Shown here piece after piece: positions 1-10,795 of a stretch of 64,000 nucleotides of DNA (positions are counted from its first letter, which is position 1; every line of letters starts with the position of its first letter). The DNA is from Symsagittifera roscoffensis (lineage: Eukaryota > Xenacoelomorpha > Acoela > Convolutidae), in assembly GCF_963678635.1 (NCBI RefSeq), contig NC_087065.1, forward strand, positions 5,727,209-5,791,208, written 5' to 3'. A program made the position numbers and the translations under genes. Under the pieces are notes generated by a model. That model did not search any database and was not told the DNA's origin. It saw only the letters and a list, made by a program, of their open reading frames with translations.

Positions 1-29
1 CTTTTCTCCGCCGGCAACTTTCGGAAATT

Positions 30-2157
30 TTAGACTTTTTTGACACATTTGTAAATACGACGGGATAGAATTGGTTCCTCCCAAGACGTCTCCCGCATTG
101 TATAGAAAACTACGTGTGCAGTTGCTAGATTTGATGAACTTGCAGTACAAAAAAAAAGAACAGTTGAGAATAATGGGTCTTGGTTATGCAATCTTCCTCC
201 GCTTCGCACTCTCTCACTTTGAAAATCCTTGTTCGCATGGTGTTGGATTTTTTGAGAGCTTTGCACAAATTTTCCCCGGAACAAGCTGTGGCATTAGGTG
301 TAATTTTAGTTTGTAGGGAGTCAATCCTTGTTCTCCAAAGATAAGCACTAAAACTTGATAGTAAACTTCAGCCCACTTTTTGTACCCTATAGCGTTAAAA
401 TCACATCTTGCTCTTAGTAATTTCGTGCATTCATTCAAGCTCTTTCTCAAAAGTTCACTGGCAACTTTAGTGGTGATGCACCTGAGGGTTTTTCCAGGAA
501 CTTTTGATACGAGACTAGGGTAGATGGCTTGTCGGACTTTTACAGATTAATGTACGTATCTGTAATTTTTTTGGGGCGAACAACAACTTCATTTTTACAT
601 GCTCTTTCGAGGAGGTCTTCAATTTCTGTGCTAGCTTCTTTCATTTCTCCCTTGTCAGCGATGACAGTCAGCGCACAGATTCCAGAAAGAGAGACTGCAC
701 CCACTTTGCCAGTTTTGTCTGTTCCTCCTATCGAGACATTTTTCGTGAGGATGCATATCATCGGTTATTTTTTGTGCCATTTTACAAAGATCTGTTTCCA
801 CACATCAAGTAATCATGTGGTTGGCATCTGAACAAACGCATTGAATGTCTTCTAAGCTGACCAGTGACGTCTTGGGTAACTTTTTTTCGAAATGGCTTAT
901 TCATTTCAGTTCTTTTACCAGTCTCTGGCTCGCAAGGTAGTAGGCGGAAGTCTGTAGTGTCATTTGACACATACAGTGGGAGCCATGAGACTGTATCAGA
1001 TGACTGCTCATTAGAGACACCAATAACCAGCCGCAACAAAAATGGTGAATCGCCACTATAGGTCAGCTTTGCTCCTAACTGTCTTAAGGAATTAGTTTGG
1101 CTGTACAACCAACCCGATTCTTGGTCGCCAGCAGTGGTGGGACAAAACGTTCTGCTCCATAGCGTATCTGCTGTCTTTTCTACGGTACGCTGGGTTTAAT
1201 GATAAAATTAAACAAAGGGATACGTACATTCATAAATTTGAACTCTCATTGTTTTAAGCCTTGACTGTGGATTCCATTAATAATGATTAACTATTTGCTC
1301 TTAAATTCACCACTGGCTTTTGTCCGTACGCAGAAACATTTTGCGCTCTGCTCCATTTGGCAAATATTATTTTTAGAAGATAGTACTGGGTAGAACTAAA
1401 GTGCCTAAATTAGTTTAAGAGCAAATAAAGTTAACCATATTGACTTTATATAACATATAAGCGATGCCGAGACCAATAAACATGAGAGATATTTTCCAAA
1501 ACAAAATTGGCTTACCTGCGAAACAGAAAACGCTGCTAGTCGACTGTACACTAATGTCGACATTGAGGAGCCTGAACGCGAGCCTGGTAACCTCCACATC
1601 ACCAATCTCACAGCTGTCTGCCCAGATATCCACGCATAATCCTTGAAGCTCCTTGGTTTTCAGTGAAAGAATCGCAACTGCTTTGACAAAAGAAACTAGG
1701 TCACCTCGAAATCCAGAAAATGTTTTATCGGGCTGACAAAAGTTTGTAAAACGAACCAATAATTCGGCGGTTGCTCGACGAACGTGTCTAGAAGGAACGG
1801 ATGATTTGAAGCCTGTAATTTCAAGCCGAGATCGAATAGTGTTGATAATATCGTCAACATTTCCGGTTTATGTCGCCTTAGCCAAATCGTACTTGAAGTC
1901 TTCCGAAAATCCCCGTTTCTTAAATAAGCGAGTAATCATAAAACGGGTAAAAAAAACTACTTTTTTTTGCTACCACCTTTACCGCGTTTTATTCTCTGGG
2001 AGTCTTTTTCAGCTACTTCCATTAGTCCTTGGAGGCTAATTATATGACATCGATTGTAAATCAGAACTTGGCGCCAAAATCTTTCAGACCCTTTTGGAGT
2101 GCGCCAATCTTGTAGTTTTTCCAGTGCTCTGTTCCGAGTAGTCTTGCGAGAAATCAC
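30..2157 (-). pseudogene. Decayed multi-exon gene, copy 1 (unrecognised, possibly transposase-like)
   Basis: Minus-strand open segments at 1759-1415, 1108-782, 761-540, 450-214 and 284-30 correspond one to one with the better-preserved copy at 5244-7296. The first segment is shortened by frameshifts relative to copy 2. A codon that is CGA in copy 2 is TGA here (near 810), in an alternative cysteine-rich frame that runs through the same region in copy 2. A donor-like GCAG|GTAAGCC lies at the end of the 1759-1415 segment. I do not recognise the protein. Its tail (frame 284-30) is basic and has a GGG-containing stretch, which reminds me of C-termini of invertebrate DNA-transposon proteins, but this is only an impression. 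Best read as a non-functional duplicate. Confidence 0.45.
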
Positions 2158-2922
2158 ATTCTTCGGAAATTGAATATGATGGTGCCTGTATAAGGATGCG
2201 GTTGCTGAACTTCTTGATAGTTCCGAGGGTGATTGAAGAGCTAAGGGTTGTGAGATTGCTGATTATGTAGATGTCGGGGTTCTTGATTAGGTTTCTAACT
2301 GTTCTAAGGGCGGTGTCGATCTGTTCTGATGGTTTATAACACTAAAAGGTGAGTATTCGGGTAGCATTGTTTCTGAAAAGAGAAACTTGACCAGGTTCCT
2401 CCGTTTTTCGTTCCACGGTATTTACTTGAAGCCCCGTAGAATTAACATCTGCATGATCCTTCTGCTACTGTAATCGAATGACTGCTTTGCCGTGGTTTTT
2501 CTGTTTTTCGTACAAGATCGTCAACTTCCAATGTGTTTCCATCGACCATTTCTGAAACTAGTATTTTCACTGCTCGATTTTTGTTTGCCAATTTTTTTCC
2601 TGCTATTTCGTCAAGAAATTGTTGATCCATGTTTTTCTCGGTCATCGAAGAATTGTTTAACGTATCGGGCGAGTCGTTCTTTTGTATGTACTTTCGTACG
2701 CGTCGGTTTGTGAGTCCCGATTCGTATCTCGGTTACTTGATTGTCGATTCGTATGTCGGTTTGTTTGTCGGTACGTCGAGTGTCATATCGGTTTTTGTCG
2801 ATTTTCGTGTCGGTTTTGTTTGTCGGAAACTGAATTCGAAAAAGGTTCAGTAGTGAATGAATTTAGAAGAATTTCAAACTGAATTTGAAAGCGGTGCAGT
2901 AAGGAATGGATAGAGGGTGTTA

Positions 2923-3517
2923 ATTAAGTTATCCATTGCCGTGGAATTACAAAATTGCTTAATTGGAAAACTCATTGTGGATTCTAGAGTGATTTTTAAC
3001 TTTGCCTAACCGGCTTGGCCATGCTTATCGAAACAATTATGAAGCTTCATAGCCTCATATTGTTTCGATACTTTTTAAGCCGTCAACTAAAATGTTCACT
3101 AATTGTTTCTTGAGTTTAACTAATTGGGTTTTCAAGTGTTTAGTTTTCATAATCTGTGTTTATCATACGCTTCTCAAATAGTTATGATAATCGGAGGAGA
3201 CCAATAACTCTTGAATTACCCAGTTCAACTATATTTGTCATTCTAGGTTATACCCTTTTTTCCTGTGATTTTAACTTGGCCTAACCAATTTGGCCAAACT
3301 TGGGTTAAGCTTCAAAGCCAGCAGATAGACTTCACAGCAAACTAGAGTCATAGTTGTTTGGAGGAGATAGTGGTAATCGGAGGAGATCAATAATTCTTGA
3401 ACTTTCCAGTTTAACTATTTTTTGTAATTATACCCTAGTTTATACCTTTTTTTCATGTTATATGGCCCTACATTTTGCTTTCTTGAAAAAAATTGTAGGG
3501 GTAAATACGTTTCACAT
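2923..3517. repeat. 595-bp segment present only in copy 1
   Basis: Copy 2 reads straight from gagggtgtta into ctagaatctttt (about 8155), while copy 1 has about 595 bp between these words. The segment contains two diverged versions of one sequence (around 3000-3030 and 3275-3300, both reading aactttgcctaacc or aacttggcctaacc, and two gatcaataa-type blocks near 3200 and 3380). No clean target-site duplication is visible, so insertion into copy 1 and deletion from copy 2 are both possible. Confidence 0.6.
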
Positions 3518-3583
3518 TCTAGAATCTTTTTTGCAGTTAGCAAATCACTAATTATATCATCATTTCTGAATTGTATGTGTACT

Positions 3584-3895
3584 GGTGCCGTTCAGTTTAT
3601 TAACTCACCCCAAATACGGGAATAGTCCGTTCAGTTTTGCAAAACCTCAAAACTGAGAGGAGTTAATGGCGCCGTTCAGTCCATTTCTCATCCCAAATAC
3701 TTCAGTAGTCGTTCTTTATAGGTTTTAAAAATCTCAAATCTTGACGGAGAAGAATGTGTAATGGCGCCGTGCAAGCTATCCCAAATAATGAAAATCTCAA
3801 ATCTTGACCGAAAGGAATGTGTAATGGCGCGGCGCAATCTATTGCCCATCCTAAAAACTGAAATAGTTTGTTCTAATTTTGAAAAATCTCAATAG
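3584..3895. repeat. Imperfect minisatellite with GGCGCCG-headed units
   Basis: Four units of about 63-95 bp start near 3584, 3668, 3763 and 3826 with ggYgccgttcag or a variant, followed by catcccaaatact and a ctcaaa(t/a)cttgac block. The same series recurs in copy 2 at about 8209-8520. Confidence 0.7.
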
Positions 3896-4025
3896 TTCTT
3901 GTTGCAGTTCAAATCCATCTCAAATACTGATCAGTTCGTTCCAATTTCTTTCCAATTGCGTTCCAATTTACAGTACAAATTTTTTTTCAAGGAGAAAAAC
4001 TCAATATACACTGACAAGTTTTTTG

Positions 4026-4383
4026 CAGTTGCAAAATCCCAAATACTGATAAAATCCCAATACTGACAAAATCCCAAATACTGGCAAAAACGCAACTACT
4101 GACATAAAATCCAAATTACTGACAAAATCCCAATACTGACAAAATCCCAAATACTGACAAAATTCCAGATGCTGACAAAATCCCAGATACTGACAAAATC
4201 CCAATTACTGACAAAATCCCAAATGCTGACAAATTCCCAAATACTGACGAAATACCAATTACTGACAAAAACACAAATACTGACAAAATCCCAAATACTG
4301 ACAAAATCCTAATTACTGACAAAAAGTTCCGCAATTGCAGAACTTTTTGTTAGTAATTGGGATTTTGCCAGTATTTGGGATTT
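4026..4383. repeat. 16-19-bp minisatellite ending in a 44-bp-arm hairpin
   Basis: About 17 imperfect units of the form ACTGACAAAATCCCAAAT run from 4026 to 4325. The last units pair with the sequence just downstream: arm 4286-4329 is the reverse complement of 4340-4383 at about 41 of 44 positions, with a 10-base loop (cgcaattgca). In copy 2 the hairpin is kept (about 8714-8812) but only about four repeat units remain. Minus-strand open frames here (4334-4116, 4204-4001) are by-products of the repeat. Confidence 0.8.
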
Positions 4384-4530
4384 AGAAGAACTGCAACGAA
4401 CTATAATCAGTATTTGGGATTTTGCAGAACTGCAACCAACTATAATCAACATTTGAGATTTTAAAAGGGGGAGCTAGTTAACAAGGTACAACATTCGTGA
4501 TGATCTGAGTACTATGTGAGCTGAGTTTGT

Positions 4531-5199
4531 TCAGCTACACGAAGGGGGTACTTGGGGTTCAGTAATTACAATCTGCGATGATTTTTCAGCTCTATGTTTC
4601 CTTAGAGCCACGATTGCAGAAACCTTACATTCACCGCCTGTTTGACCTTGCTCGATCAAAAGTGGTCCCCTGCCATTGACGTAAATAGCTGAAAAATCAC
4701 TCCCCGGATGTTGCTGGTAAGATATCGGATCAATAACTGAATCAGAGTAAAGAGAGTCAAGTAAGTATTCTAGCATCAAAAATATGATATCACTACCCGC
4801 AAATTTACGGCACTGGATGGTGGCAGGTGACAGTTCTTTTTTGCCAGCTCTTTTGCTTGGTTTTTGCCCAGTATCAGTAGATTCCAAATCGATTTTTGAC
4901 TCGTTTCCAGCTACTCAGTTTTGCAACCGTTCCTGTACATTCATCGTTCCCTTGACCAAATCTTTGTCATCTTTCAGCAGAAGAAAGTAGTTAGGTGTCT
5001 TGGAATGTCTCCGAAAAATGGTTTGAGCATTGTCTTTGGTTAGGACAGTATTTTCTAAATCATGGATCCATTTTCCACCATAGCTTGCGGTGCTAGATTC
5101 GATTTTGCTTTCTTTCCCACAATTGCTGCCGCTGTACATCCGAAAGTACCCAAAACATACAATCGCAACAAATAAAATCGCAAACCAGAAAGCAGCAGA
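4531..5199 (-). pseudogene. Membrane-anchored protein frame with one in-frame TGA (unrecognised)
   Basis: One minus-strand frame stays open from 5199 to 4531, about 220 codons, except for a single TGA at 4917-4915. It begins just after a tccatctag word that could be a splice acceptor, so the 5' exon may be elsewhere; no ATG lies before the hydrophobic segment. The N-terminus is a strong transmembrane or signal-anchor stretch (AAFWFAILFVAIVCFGYF), followed by a polar region with KESKIESS, a hydrophilic middle with a lysine/arginine cluster (KPSKRAGKK) soon after the TGA, and a C-terminal half with cysteines (IQCRKF, GECKVS). The two halves look like one protein, so the TGA is either a disabling mutation, a recoded codon, or inside an unrecognised intron. 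The frame lies in unique DNA between the 5.2-kb copies. No family is recognised. Confidence 0.4.
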
Positions 5200-5243
5200 C
5201 TAGATGGACGCTTTTTTTTCACCGACGGCAACTTTCGGAAATT

Positions 5244-7296
5244 TTAGACTTTTTTGACACATTTGTAAATACGACGGGATAGAATTGGTTCCTCCCAAGA
5301 CGTCTCCAGCATTGTATAGAAAACTACGTGTGCAGTTGCCAGATTTGATGAATTTGCAGTACGAAAAAAAAGAACATTTGAGAATAATGGGTCTTGGTTA
5401 TGCAATCTTCCTCCGCCTCGAACTGTCTCACTTTGAAAATCCTTGTTCGCATGGTGTTGGATTTTTCGAGAGCTTCGCACAAATTTTCCCAGGAACTTCG
5501 TATAAATTTGCTCACCACAAGCTGTGGCATTAGGAGTAATTTTAGTTTGTAGGGAGTCAATCCTTGTTCTCCAAAAATAAGCACTAAAACTTGATTGTAA
5601 ACTTCAGCCCACTTTTTGTACTCTATAGCGTTAAAATCACATCTTGCTCTTTGTAATTTCGTGCATTCATTCAAGCTTTTTCTCAAAAGTTCACTGACAA
5701 CTTTAGTGGTGATGCACCTGAGGGTTTTTCCAGGAACTTTTGATACGAGACTAGGGTAGATGGCTTGTCGGACTTTTACAGATCAACGTACGTACTTGAA
5801 ATTTTTTGAGGCGAACAACAACTTCATTTTTCCATACTCTTTCGAGGAGGTCTTCAATTTCTGTGTAGCCTCTTTCATTTCTCCCTTGTCAACGATGACA
5901 GTCAGCGCACAGATTCCAGAAAGAGAGACTGCACCCACTTTGCCAGTTTTGTCTGTTCCTCCTATCGAGACATTTTTCGTGAGGATGCATATCATCGGTT
6001 ATTTGTTGTGCCATTTTACAAAGATCTGTTTCCACACATCGAGTAATCATGTGGTTGGCATCTGAACAAACGCATTGAATGTCTTCTAAGCTGACCAGTG
6101 ACGTCTTGGGTAACTTTTTTTCGAAATGGCTTATTCATTTCAGTTCTTTTACCAGTCTCTGGCTCGCAAGGTAGTAGGCGGAAGTCTGTAGTGTCATTTG
6201 ACACATACAGTGGGAGCCATGAGACTGTATCAGATGACTGCTGATTAGAGACACCAATAACCAGCCGCAACAAAAATGGTGAATCGCCACTATAGGTCAG
6301 CTTTGCTCCTAACTGTCTTAAGGAATTAGTTTGGCTGTATAACCAACCCGATTCTTGGTCGCCAGCAGTGGTGGGACAAAACGTTCTGCTCCATAGCGTA
6401 TCTGCTGTCTTTTCCAAGGTACGCTGGGTTTAATGATAAAATTAAACAAAGGGATACGTACATTCATAAATTTGAACTCTCATTGTTTTAAGCCTTGACT
6501 GTGGATTCCATTAATAATGATTAACTATTTGCTCTTAAATTCACCACTGGCTTTTGTCCGTACGCAGAAACATTTTGCGCTCTGCTCCATTTGGCAAATA
6601 TTATTTTTAGAAGATAGTACTGGGTAGAACCAAAGTGCCTAAATTAGTTTAAGAGCAAATAAAGTTAACCATATTGACTTTATATAACATATAAGCGATG
6701 CCGAGACCAATAAACATGAGAGATATTTTCCAAAACAAAATTGGCTTACCTGCGAAACAGAAAACGCTGCTAGTCGACTGTACACTAATGTCGACATCGA
6801 GGAGCCTGAACGCGAGCCTGGTAAACTCCACACCACCAATCTCACAGCTGTCTACCCAGATATCCACGCGTAATCCTTGAAGCTCCGTGGATTTCAGTGA
6901 AAGAAACGCAACTGCCTTGACGCAAGAAAAGATGTCACTTCGAAATCCAGAAAATGTTTTCTCTGGCTTACAGAAGTTTTTAAAGTGAAGCACTATTTCG
7001 GCGGTTGCTCGACGAACGTGTCTAGGAGAAGGAACGAATGATTTCAAGCCTGTAATTCCAAGCCGAAACGGAAAACTGTAGATAATAGTGTCAATGTTTC
7101 CGTTTTTTTTCGCCTTAGCCAAATTGTACTTGAAATCTTCCGAAGATCCCCGTTTCTTAAATAAGCGAGTAATCATAAAACAGGTCGAAAATAAACCTAC
7201 ACTTTTTGCGACCACCTCTACCGCGTTTTCTTTTCTGGGAGTCTTTTTCAGCAACTTCCAGTAGTCCTTGGAGGCTAATTCTAAGACATCGATCAT
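5244..7296 (-). pseudogene. Multi-exon gene or gene relic, copy 2 (unrecognised, possibly transposase-like)
   Basis: Transcribed leftward. The first open segment, 7296-6649 (215 codons, begins MIDVLELASK), is crossed by a consensus donor (GCAG|GTAAGCC; last exon base 6750), after which the frame looks non-coding. An acceptor-like site (ttaaacccag, exon from about 6423, with AGs a few bases on that restore frame) leads into 6417-6016, a coherent stretch with SGDSPFLLRLVIGVSN. Further segments lie at 5995-5783 and 5686-5324, and a frame change leads to 5480-5244, whose C-terminus is basic and glycine-rich. At least one frameshift near 5460 separates the last two. No domain is recognised. The exon-like structure, duplication and lesions suggest a decaying gene or DNA-transposon gene; a functional gene with introns I have not resolved remains possible. 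Confidence 0.45.
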
Positions 7297-8649
7297 AAGA
7301 CAGATCTTGGCGCCAAAATCTTGCAGACTCTTTTGGAATGCGCCATTCTTGTAATTTCTCCAGTGCTCTGTTCCGAGTAGTCTTCGAAAATTGAATATGT
7401 TGGTGCCTGTATAAGGATGCGGTTGCTGAATTTCTTGATGGTTCTGAGGGTGATGGAAGAGCTAAGGGTTGTGAGGTTGCTGATTCTGTTGATTTCGGGG
7501 TTATTGAAGAGGTTTCTAACTGTTCTAAGGGCGGTGTCGATAGGCTCTGATGGTTTATAACACTAAAAGGTGATTATTCGGGTAGCATTGTTTCTGAAAA
7601 GAGAAACTTGACCAGGTTCCTCCGTTTTTCGTTCCGCGGTATTTCCTTGAAGCCCCGTAGAATTAACATATGCATGATCCTTCTGCTACTGCAATCGAAT
7701 GACTGCTTTGCCGTGGTTTTTCTTTTTTTTTCGTACAAAATTGTCAAGTTCCAATGTAGTTCCATCGACCATTTCTGAAACTAGTATTTTCACTCTTCGA
7801 TTTTTGTTTGCCAATTCTTTTCCTGCTATTTTGTCAAGCTTTTTGGCGTCTACAAACTTTCGATCATTATCTGATGCTATCGAAAAGCGACTCCACAATT
7901 GTTGATCCATACTTCTCTCGGTCATCGAAGAGTCGTTTAACGTATCGGGCGAGTCGTTCTTTTGTATGTCGTTTCGTACGCGTCGGTGTTTGTGAGTTCC
8001 GATTCGTATCTCGGTTACTTGACTGTCGATTCGTATGTCGGTATCTGAATCCTTTTTTGTTTGTCGGAAACTGAATCCAAAAAAGGTGCAGTATTGAATA
8101 GAAGAATTTCAATTTGAATTTGAAAGCGGTGTAGTATTGAATGAACAGAGGGTGTTACTAGAATCTTTTTTGCAGTAAGCAAATCACTAATTATATAATC
8201 ATTTCATAAGCGCCGTTCAGTTTATTAACTCACCCCAAATACGGGAATAGTCCTTTCAGTTTTGCAAAATCTCAAAACTGACAGGAGTTAATGGCGCCGT
8301 TCAGTCTATTTCTCATCCCAAATATTGAAGTAGTCGTTCGTTAAAGGTTTTTAAAATCTCAAATCTTGACGGAGAGGAATGTGTAAGGGCGCCGTGCAAG
8401 CTATCCCAAATAATGAAAATCTCAAATGTTGACCGAAAAGAATGTTTAATGGCGCGGCGCAATCTTTTGCCCATCCTAAAAACTGAAATAGTGTGTTCTA
8501 AATTTGAAAAATCTCAATAGTTCTTGTCGCAGTTCAAATCAATCTCGAATACTGATAAATTCGTTCCAATTTCGTCCCATTTTCGTTCCAATTTACAATA
8601 CAAGTTTTCTTTCAAGGAGAAAATCTCAATATACACTGACAAGTTTTTT

Positions 8650-8812
8650 GCAGTTGCAAAATCGCAAATACTGACAAAATCCCAATTATTGACTAAATCA
8701 TAAATACTGACAAAATCCCAAATGCTGACAAAATCCCAATTACTGAGAAAAAGTTTTGCAATTGCAGAATTTTCTGTCAGTAATTGGGATTTTGTCAGTA
8801 TTTGGGATTTAG
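8650..8812. repeat. Copy-2 version of the ACTGACAAAATCCC repeat and hairpin
   Basis: A short version of the 4026-4383 block with about four units and then a long inverted repeat around gcaattgcag. Conservation of the hairpin while unit number changed suggests the palindrome is the older feature. Confidence 0.7.
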
Positions 8813-8928
8813 CAGAACTGCAACGAGCTATAATTATTATATGGGATTTTGCAGAACTGCAACGAACTCTAATCAGTATTTGGGATTTTAAAAAAGGGGG
8901 AGGTAGTTAACAAGGCACAACATTCGTG

Positions 8929-9490
8929 GGGGAAAATTAGGGAGAGGGGTTGTTAACAAAGTACAAAAATCATGGGGGCATATTAGGGGGGATATATCTT
9001 TATTGATATATCTTTATTGGGTGGTATTTCCCGGGTTGCGCCTCGTGGTGGGCAACACGGGTCGTTACAAAGGTACCGCTGTTTTGGTTCCTGTTATTTT
9101 CTCACCTTTATGGTACCTTGTAACAAATATGCCATCAAGAATTTTAATTTAAATTATTTTTTTCTTGAAAGTTGATTTTTTAGTATTGAAAAACCGCGGT
9201 TGATCCTATTAATTTAAGTCACAACTATTTTCAGATCTGATTTGGTTTTATTTCGAATTGATTTCCTTCATCCATTACCGATCAATTCGATATATGCCTG
9301 GCTTCGAGTGCAAAAGTACGTTAATAATGATCCTAACGTTTTTTTTTCATTATCGTCAAAGTGTCATTTTTTTTCTCATGAGATGGTTGATAAATGATTT
9401 CAAGGGTAACAAAAATGTTACCTTCTCTTGTAACTGATTATTTGCAAAGGACAACTGTGCTTAGCTTTCAGTTTATCTCTTTTACTAACG
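8929..9490. other. Intergenic stretch with small palindromes
   Basis: No gene is seen. It holds a doubled tatatctttat word (8993-9017), a G-rich start, and an inverted repeat pairing gttacaaaggtacc (about 9064-9077) with ggtaccttgtaac (about 9112-9124). Confidence 0.5.
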
Positions 9491-9560
9491 GGTCTGATGG
9501 CCTGGAGGTAAATAATATGGCTCACAAACAAGAAGTTAACGGATCAAATCCGCGCTTCGC
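9491..9560 (+). ncRNA. tRNA-like sequence with Pol III box A and box B
   Basis: TGGCCTGGAGG (9498-9508) fits box A and GGATCAAATCC (9541-9551) fits box B, with about 32 bases between them. A D-arm can be drawn (GGCC with GGCT), but the anticodon arm pairs poorly and the acceptor stem is not clear. This looks like a tRNA pseudogene or the head of a tRNA-derived SINE rather than a working tRNA. No CCA end or oligo-T terminator is obvious. Confidence 0.3.
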
Positions 9561-10017
9561 AGGATATTTTTAAAACACCGAATTAAACGTGCAGCACAAT
9601 TATAGAGGCCTAAAAGACGTTTTTTTTTCAAAAAATGTATATCATAATAAAAATTAGGGCTCGCATTTCACAATTGAGGTACCGGTTTGACATCCTAAAG
9701 GTTATCACAAATTTGATGTGGCAGAGCTTCTAAAATAATTGATCCTGATTTCTAAAAATGATATAGATAATGCTTAAGATTTTGCGGATTCCACTAAAAT
9801 TATTGGATTTTTTTCCTTTTCCCCCACTTCACATATGAATCATTTTTATTTTGTATGGAGTGTTTTGCTTTTGTTACGAGGGCTTAAGATGTCATAGCCT
9901 AACTAATTATAGTCCGCATACCAATTTTTGTAACAAAATTGATAATGTGAGAAAAAATTTTACTTTCCAAATTTTAATCCTTTGTTGGACTGATTTTGTT
10001 TTTCTTTTCGTTTCCAG
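9561..10017. other. Non-coding; ends in a strong 3' splice site
   Basis: No coding signal is seen. The last 30 bases are pyrimidine-rich (gtttttcttttcgtttccag), a good acceptor immediately before position 10018. Confidence 0.4.
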
Positions 10018-10325
10018 AGTGCGACCTATAATTTTCGCAAAAAAGCAACATGGTCCGCCAATTTGCTAAAAAGCGTTGCCAGAAGAGGTATGCGAAACTG
10101 CAGAAACTAACTTGCTTGTTCTGTGGCACGGAGGGCTTCAGCGACTGCTACAGAACTGCAGAGCATGTGTTGTCGCCTGGATGCTGGGAGAGAAGAAGAG
10201 CCAATCGAAGATGTGGACTCAAACGAAAGCTGCTCTCTCCCCTTAGAAAAAGTTATAATTTGTGCGGGAAACTTATGACGGGTTTCAATTACCATTCAGA
10301 GCGAAGCAGAGGAGGGCAAATTTGA
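10018..10325 (+). CDS. Candidate exon, basic Cys-containing protein (unrecognised)
   Basis: It follows the strong acceptor ending at 10017. An ATG at 10050 opens 91 codons beginning MVRQFAKKRCQKRYAK, very basic, with LTCLFCG and later cysteines that could bind zinc. A donor-like AAGAG|GTATGC at about 10089 falls inside this frame, and other frames in 10150-10370 give acidic stretches (for example EEEPIEDVDSNES), so the true exon frame is uncertain. With the acidic exon downstream this probably belongs to one spliced gene. Confidence 0.3.
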
Positions 10326-10431
10326 TCTGCGAGGATGAAATCGGCGATGATCAGAGGAGTGAAGATGTGTGCTTTTGAAATAAGATATAAAACAAGATTT
10401 GTTTATCGACTTCATATTCAAATTGTTTCAG

Positions 10432-10597
10432 CACTAAGCCAAATAATTCAGTCCACGTCTGCGCAACTAGACTGTATCACGAAAACGACAAAGAGGCAGA
10501 CGAAGAGACGGACTACCATAAGAAATGCGTTGAGAACAAGCAGAAAGACGAGCAAGACCAAGACGACGAGCAGGACGACCTCCTGGAACAAACATGA
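10432..10597 (+). CDS. Candidate terminal exon of an acidic protein (unrecognised)
   Basis: A good acceptor (attcaaattgtttcag, ending 10431) is followed by a frame from 10433 to a TGA at 10595-10597, 54 codons. It is rich in Asp, Glu, Gln and Lys (DEQDQDDEQDDLLEQT at its end) with a Cys/His cluster near its start (VHVCATRLYH). Low-complexity acidic tails of this kind are common in nuclear proteins. The competing frame 10335-10607 gives a Thr/Arg/Lys-rich product typical of reading an acidic exon out of frame. The upstream partner exon is uncertain. Confidence 0.4.
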
Positions 10598-10795
10598 ACC
10601 GTGCTGAAATGGGCATGATGTGACGACTACCTGGTGCAAGCAGGAACCAAAAGTGCCAGATGCGACGGGCGGATACAAGCAGGAATAATTGGCGACGTTT
10701 TGGTGTAAAGTAGAGCCGGAGTATGAGGAACCCATTTGGACCATTCAAATTGTTTGTCTTTTATACACCGTTTTTCTTTTATATAATAGTCTGCA

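Larger units (their letters stand above)
1..4499. repeat. Copy 1 of ~5.2-kb tandem segmental duplication
   Basis: Bases 1-4499 align along their length with 5215-8928; the unit is cut by the left window edge. Divergence is a few per cent with small indels, so the duplication is not very recent. Copy 1 contains about 595 bp (2923-3517) that copy 2 lacks, and a much longer minisatellite at 4026-4325. Both copies end at the same words (a G-run, then gttaacaagg and acattcgtg). Confidence 0.9.
5215..8928. repeat. Copy 2 of ~5.2-kb tandem segmental duplication
   Basis: This repeats 1-4499 in the same order and orientation: the gene relic, the GGCGCC minisatellite, and the ACTGACAAAATCCC repeat with its hairpin. 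The reading frames are better kept here than in copy 1; for example the minus frame 7296-6649 is open for 215 codons, while its copy-1 counterpart is broken. Confidence 0.9.

Noticed and set aside
4026-4325. CRISPR-like regular short repeats
   Set aside because: No unique spacers of constant length; a plain imperfect minisatellite in a eukaryotic genome.
4001-4334. Minus-strand frames rich in ILSVFG and GFCQYL
   Set aside because: Translations of the ACTGACAAAATCCC minisatellite; no start or splice context.
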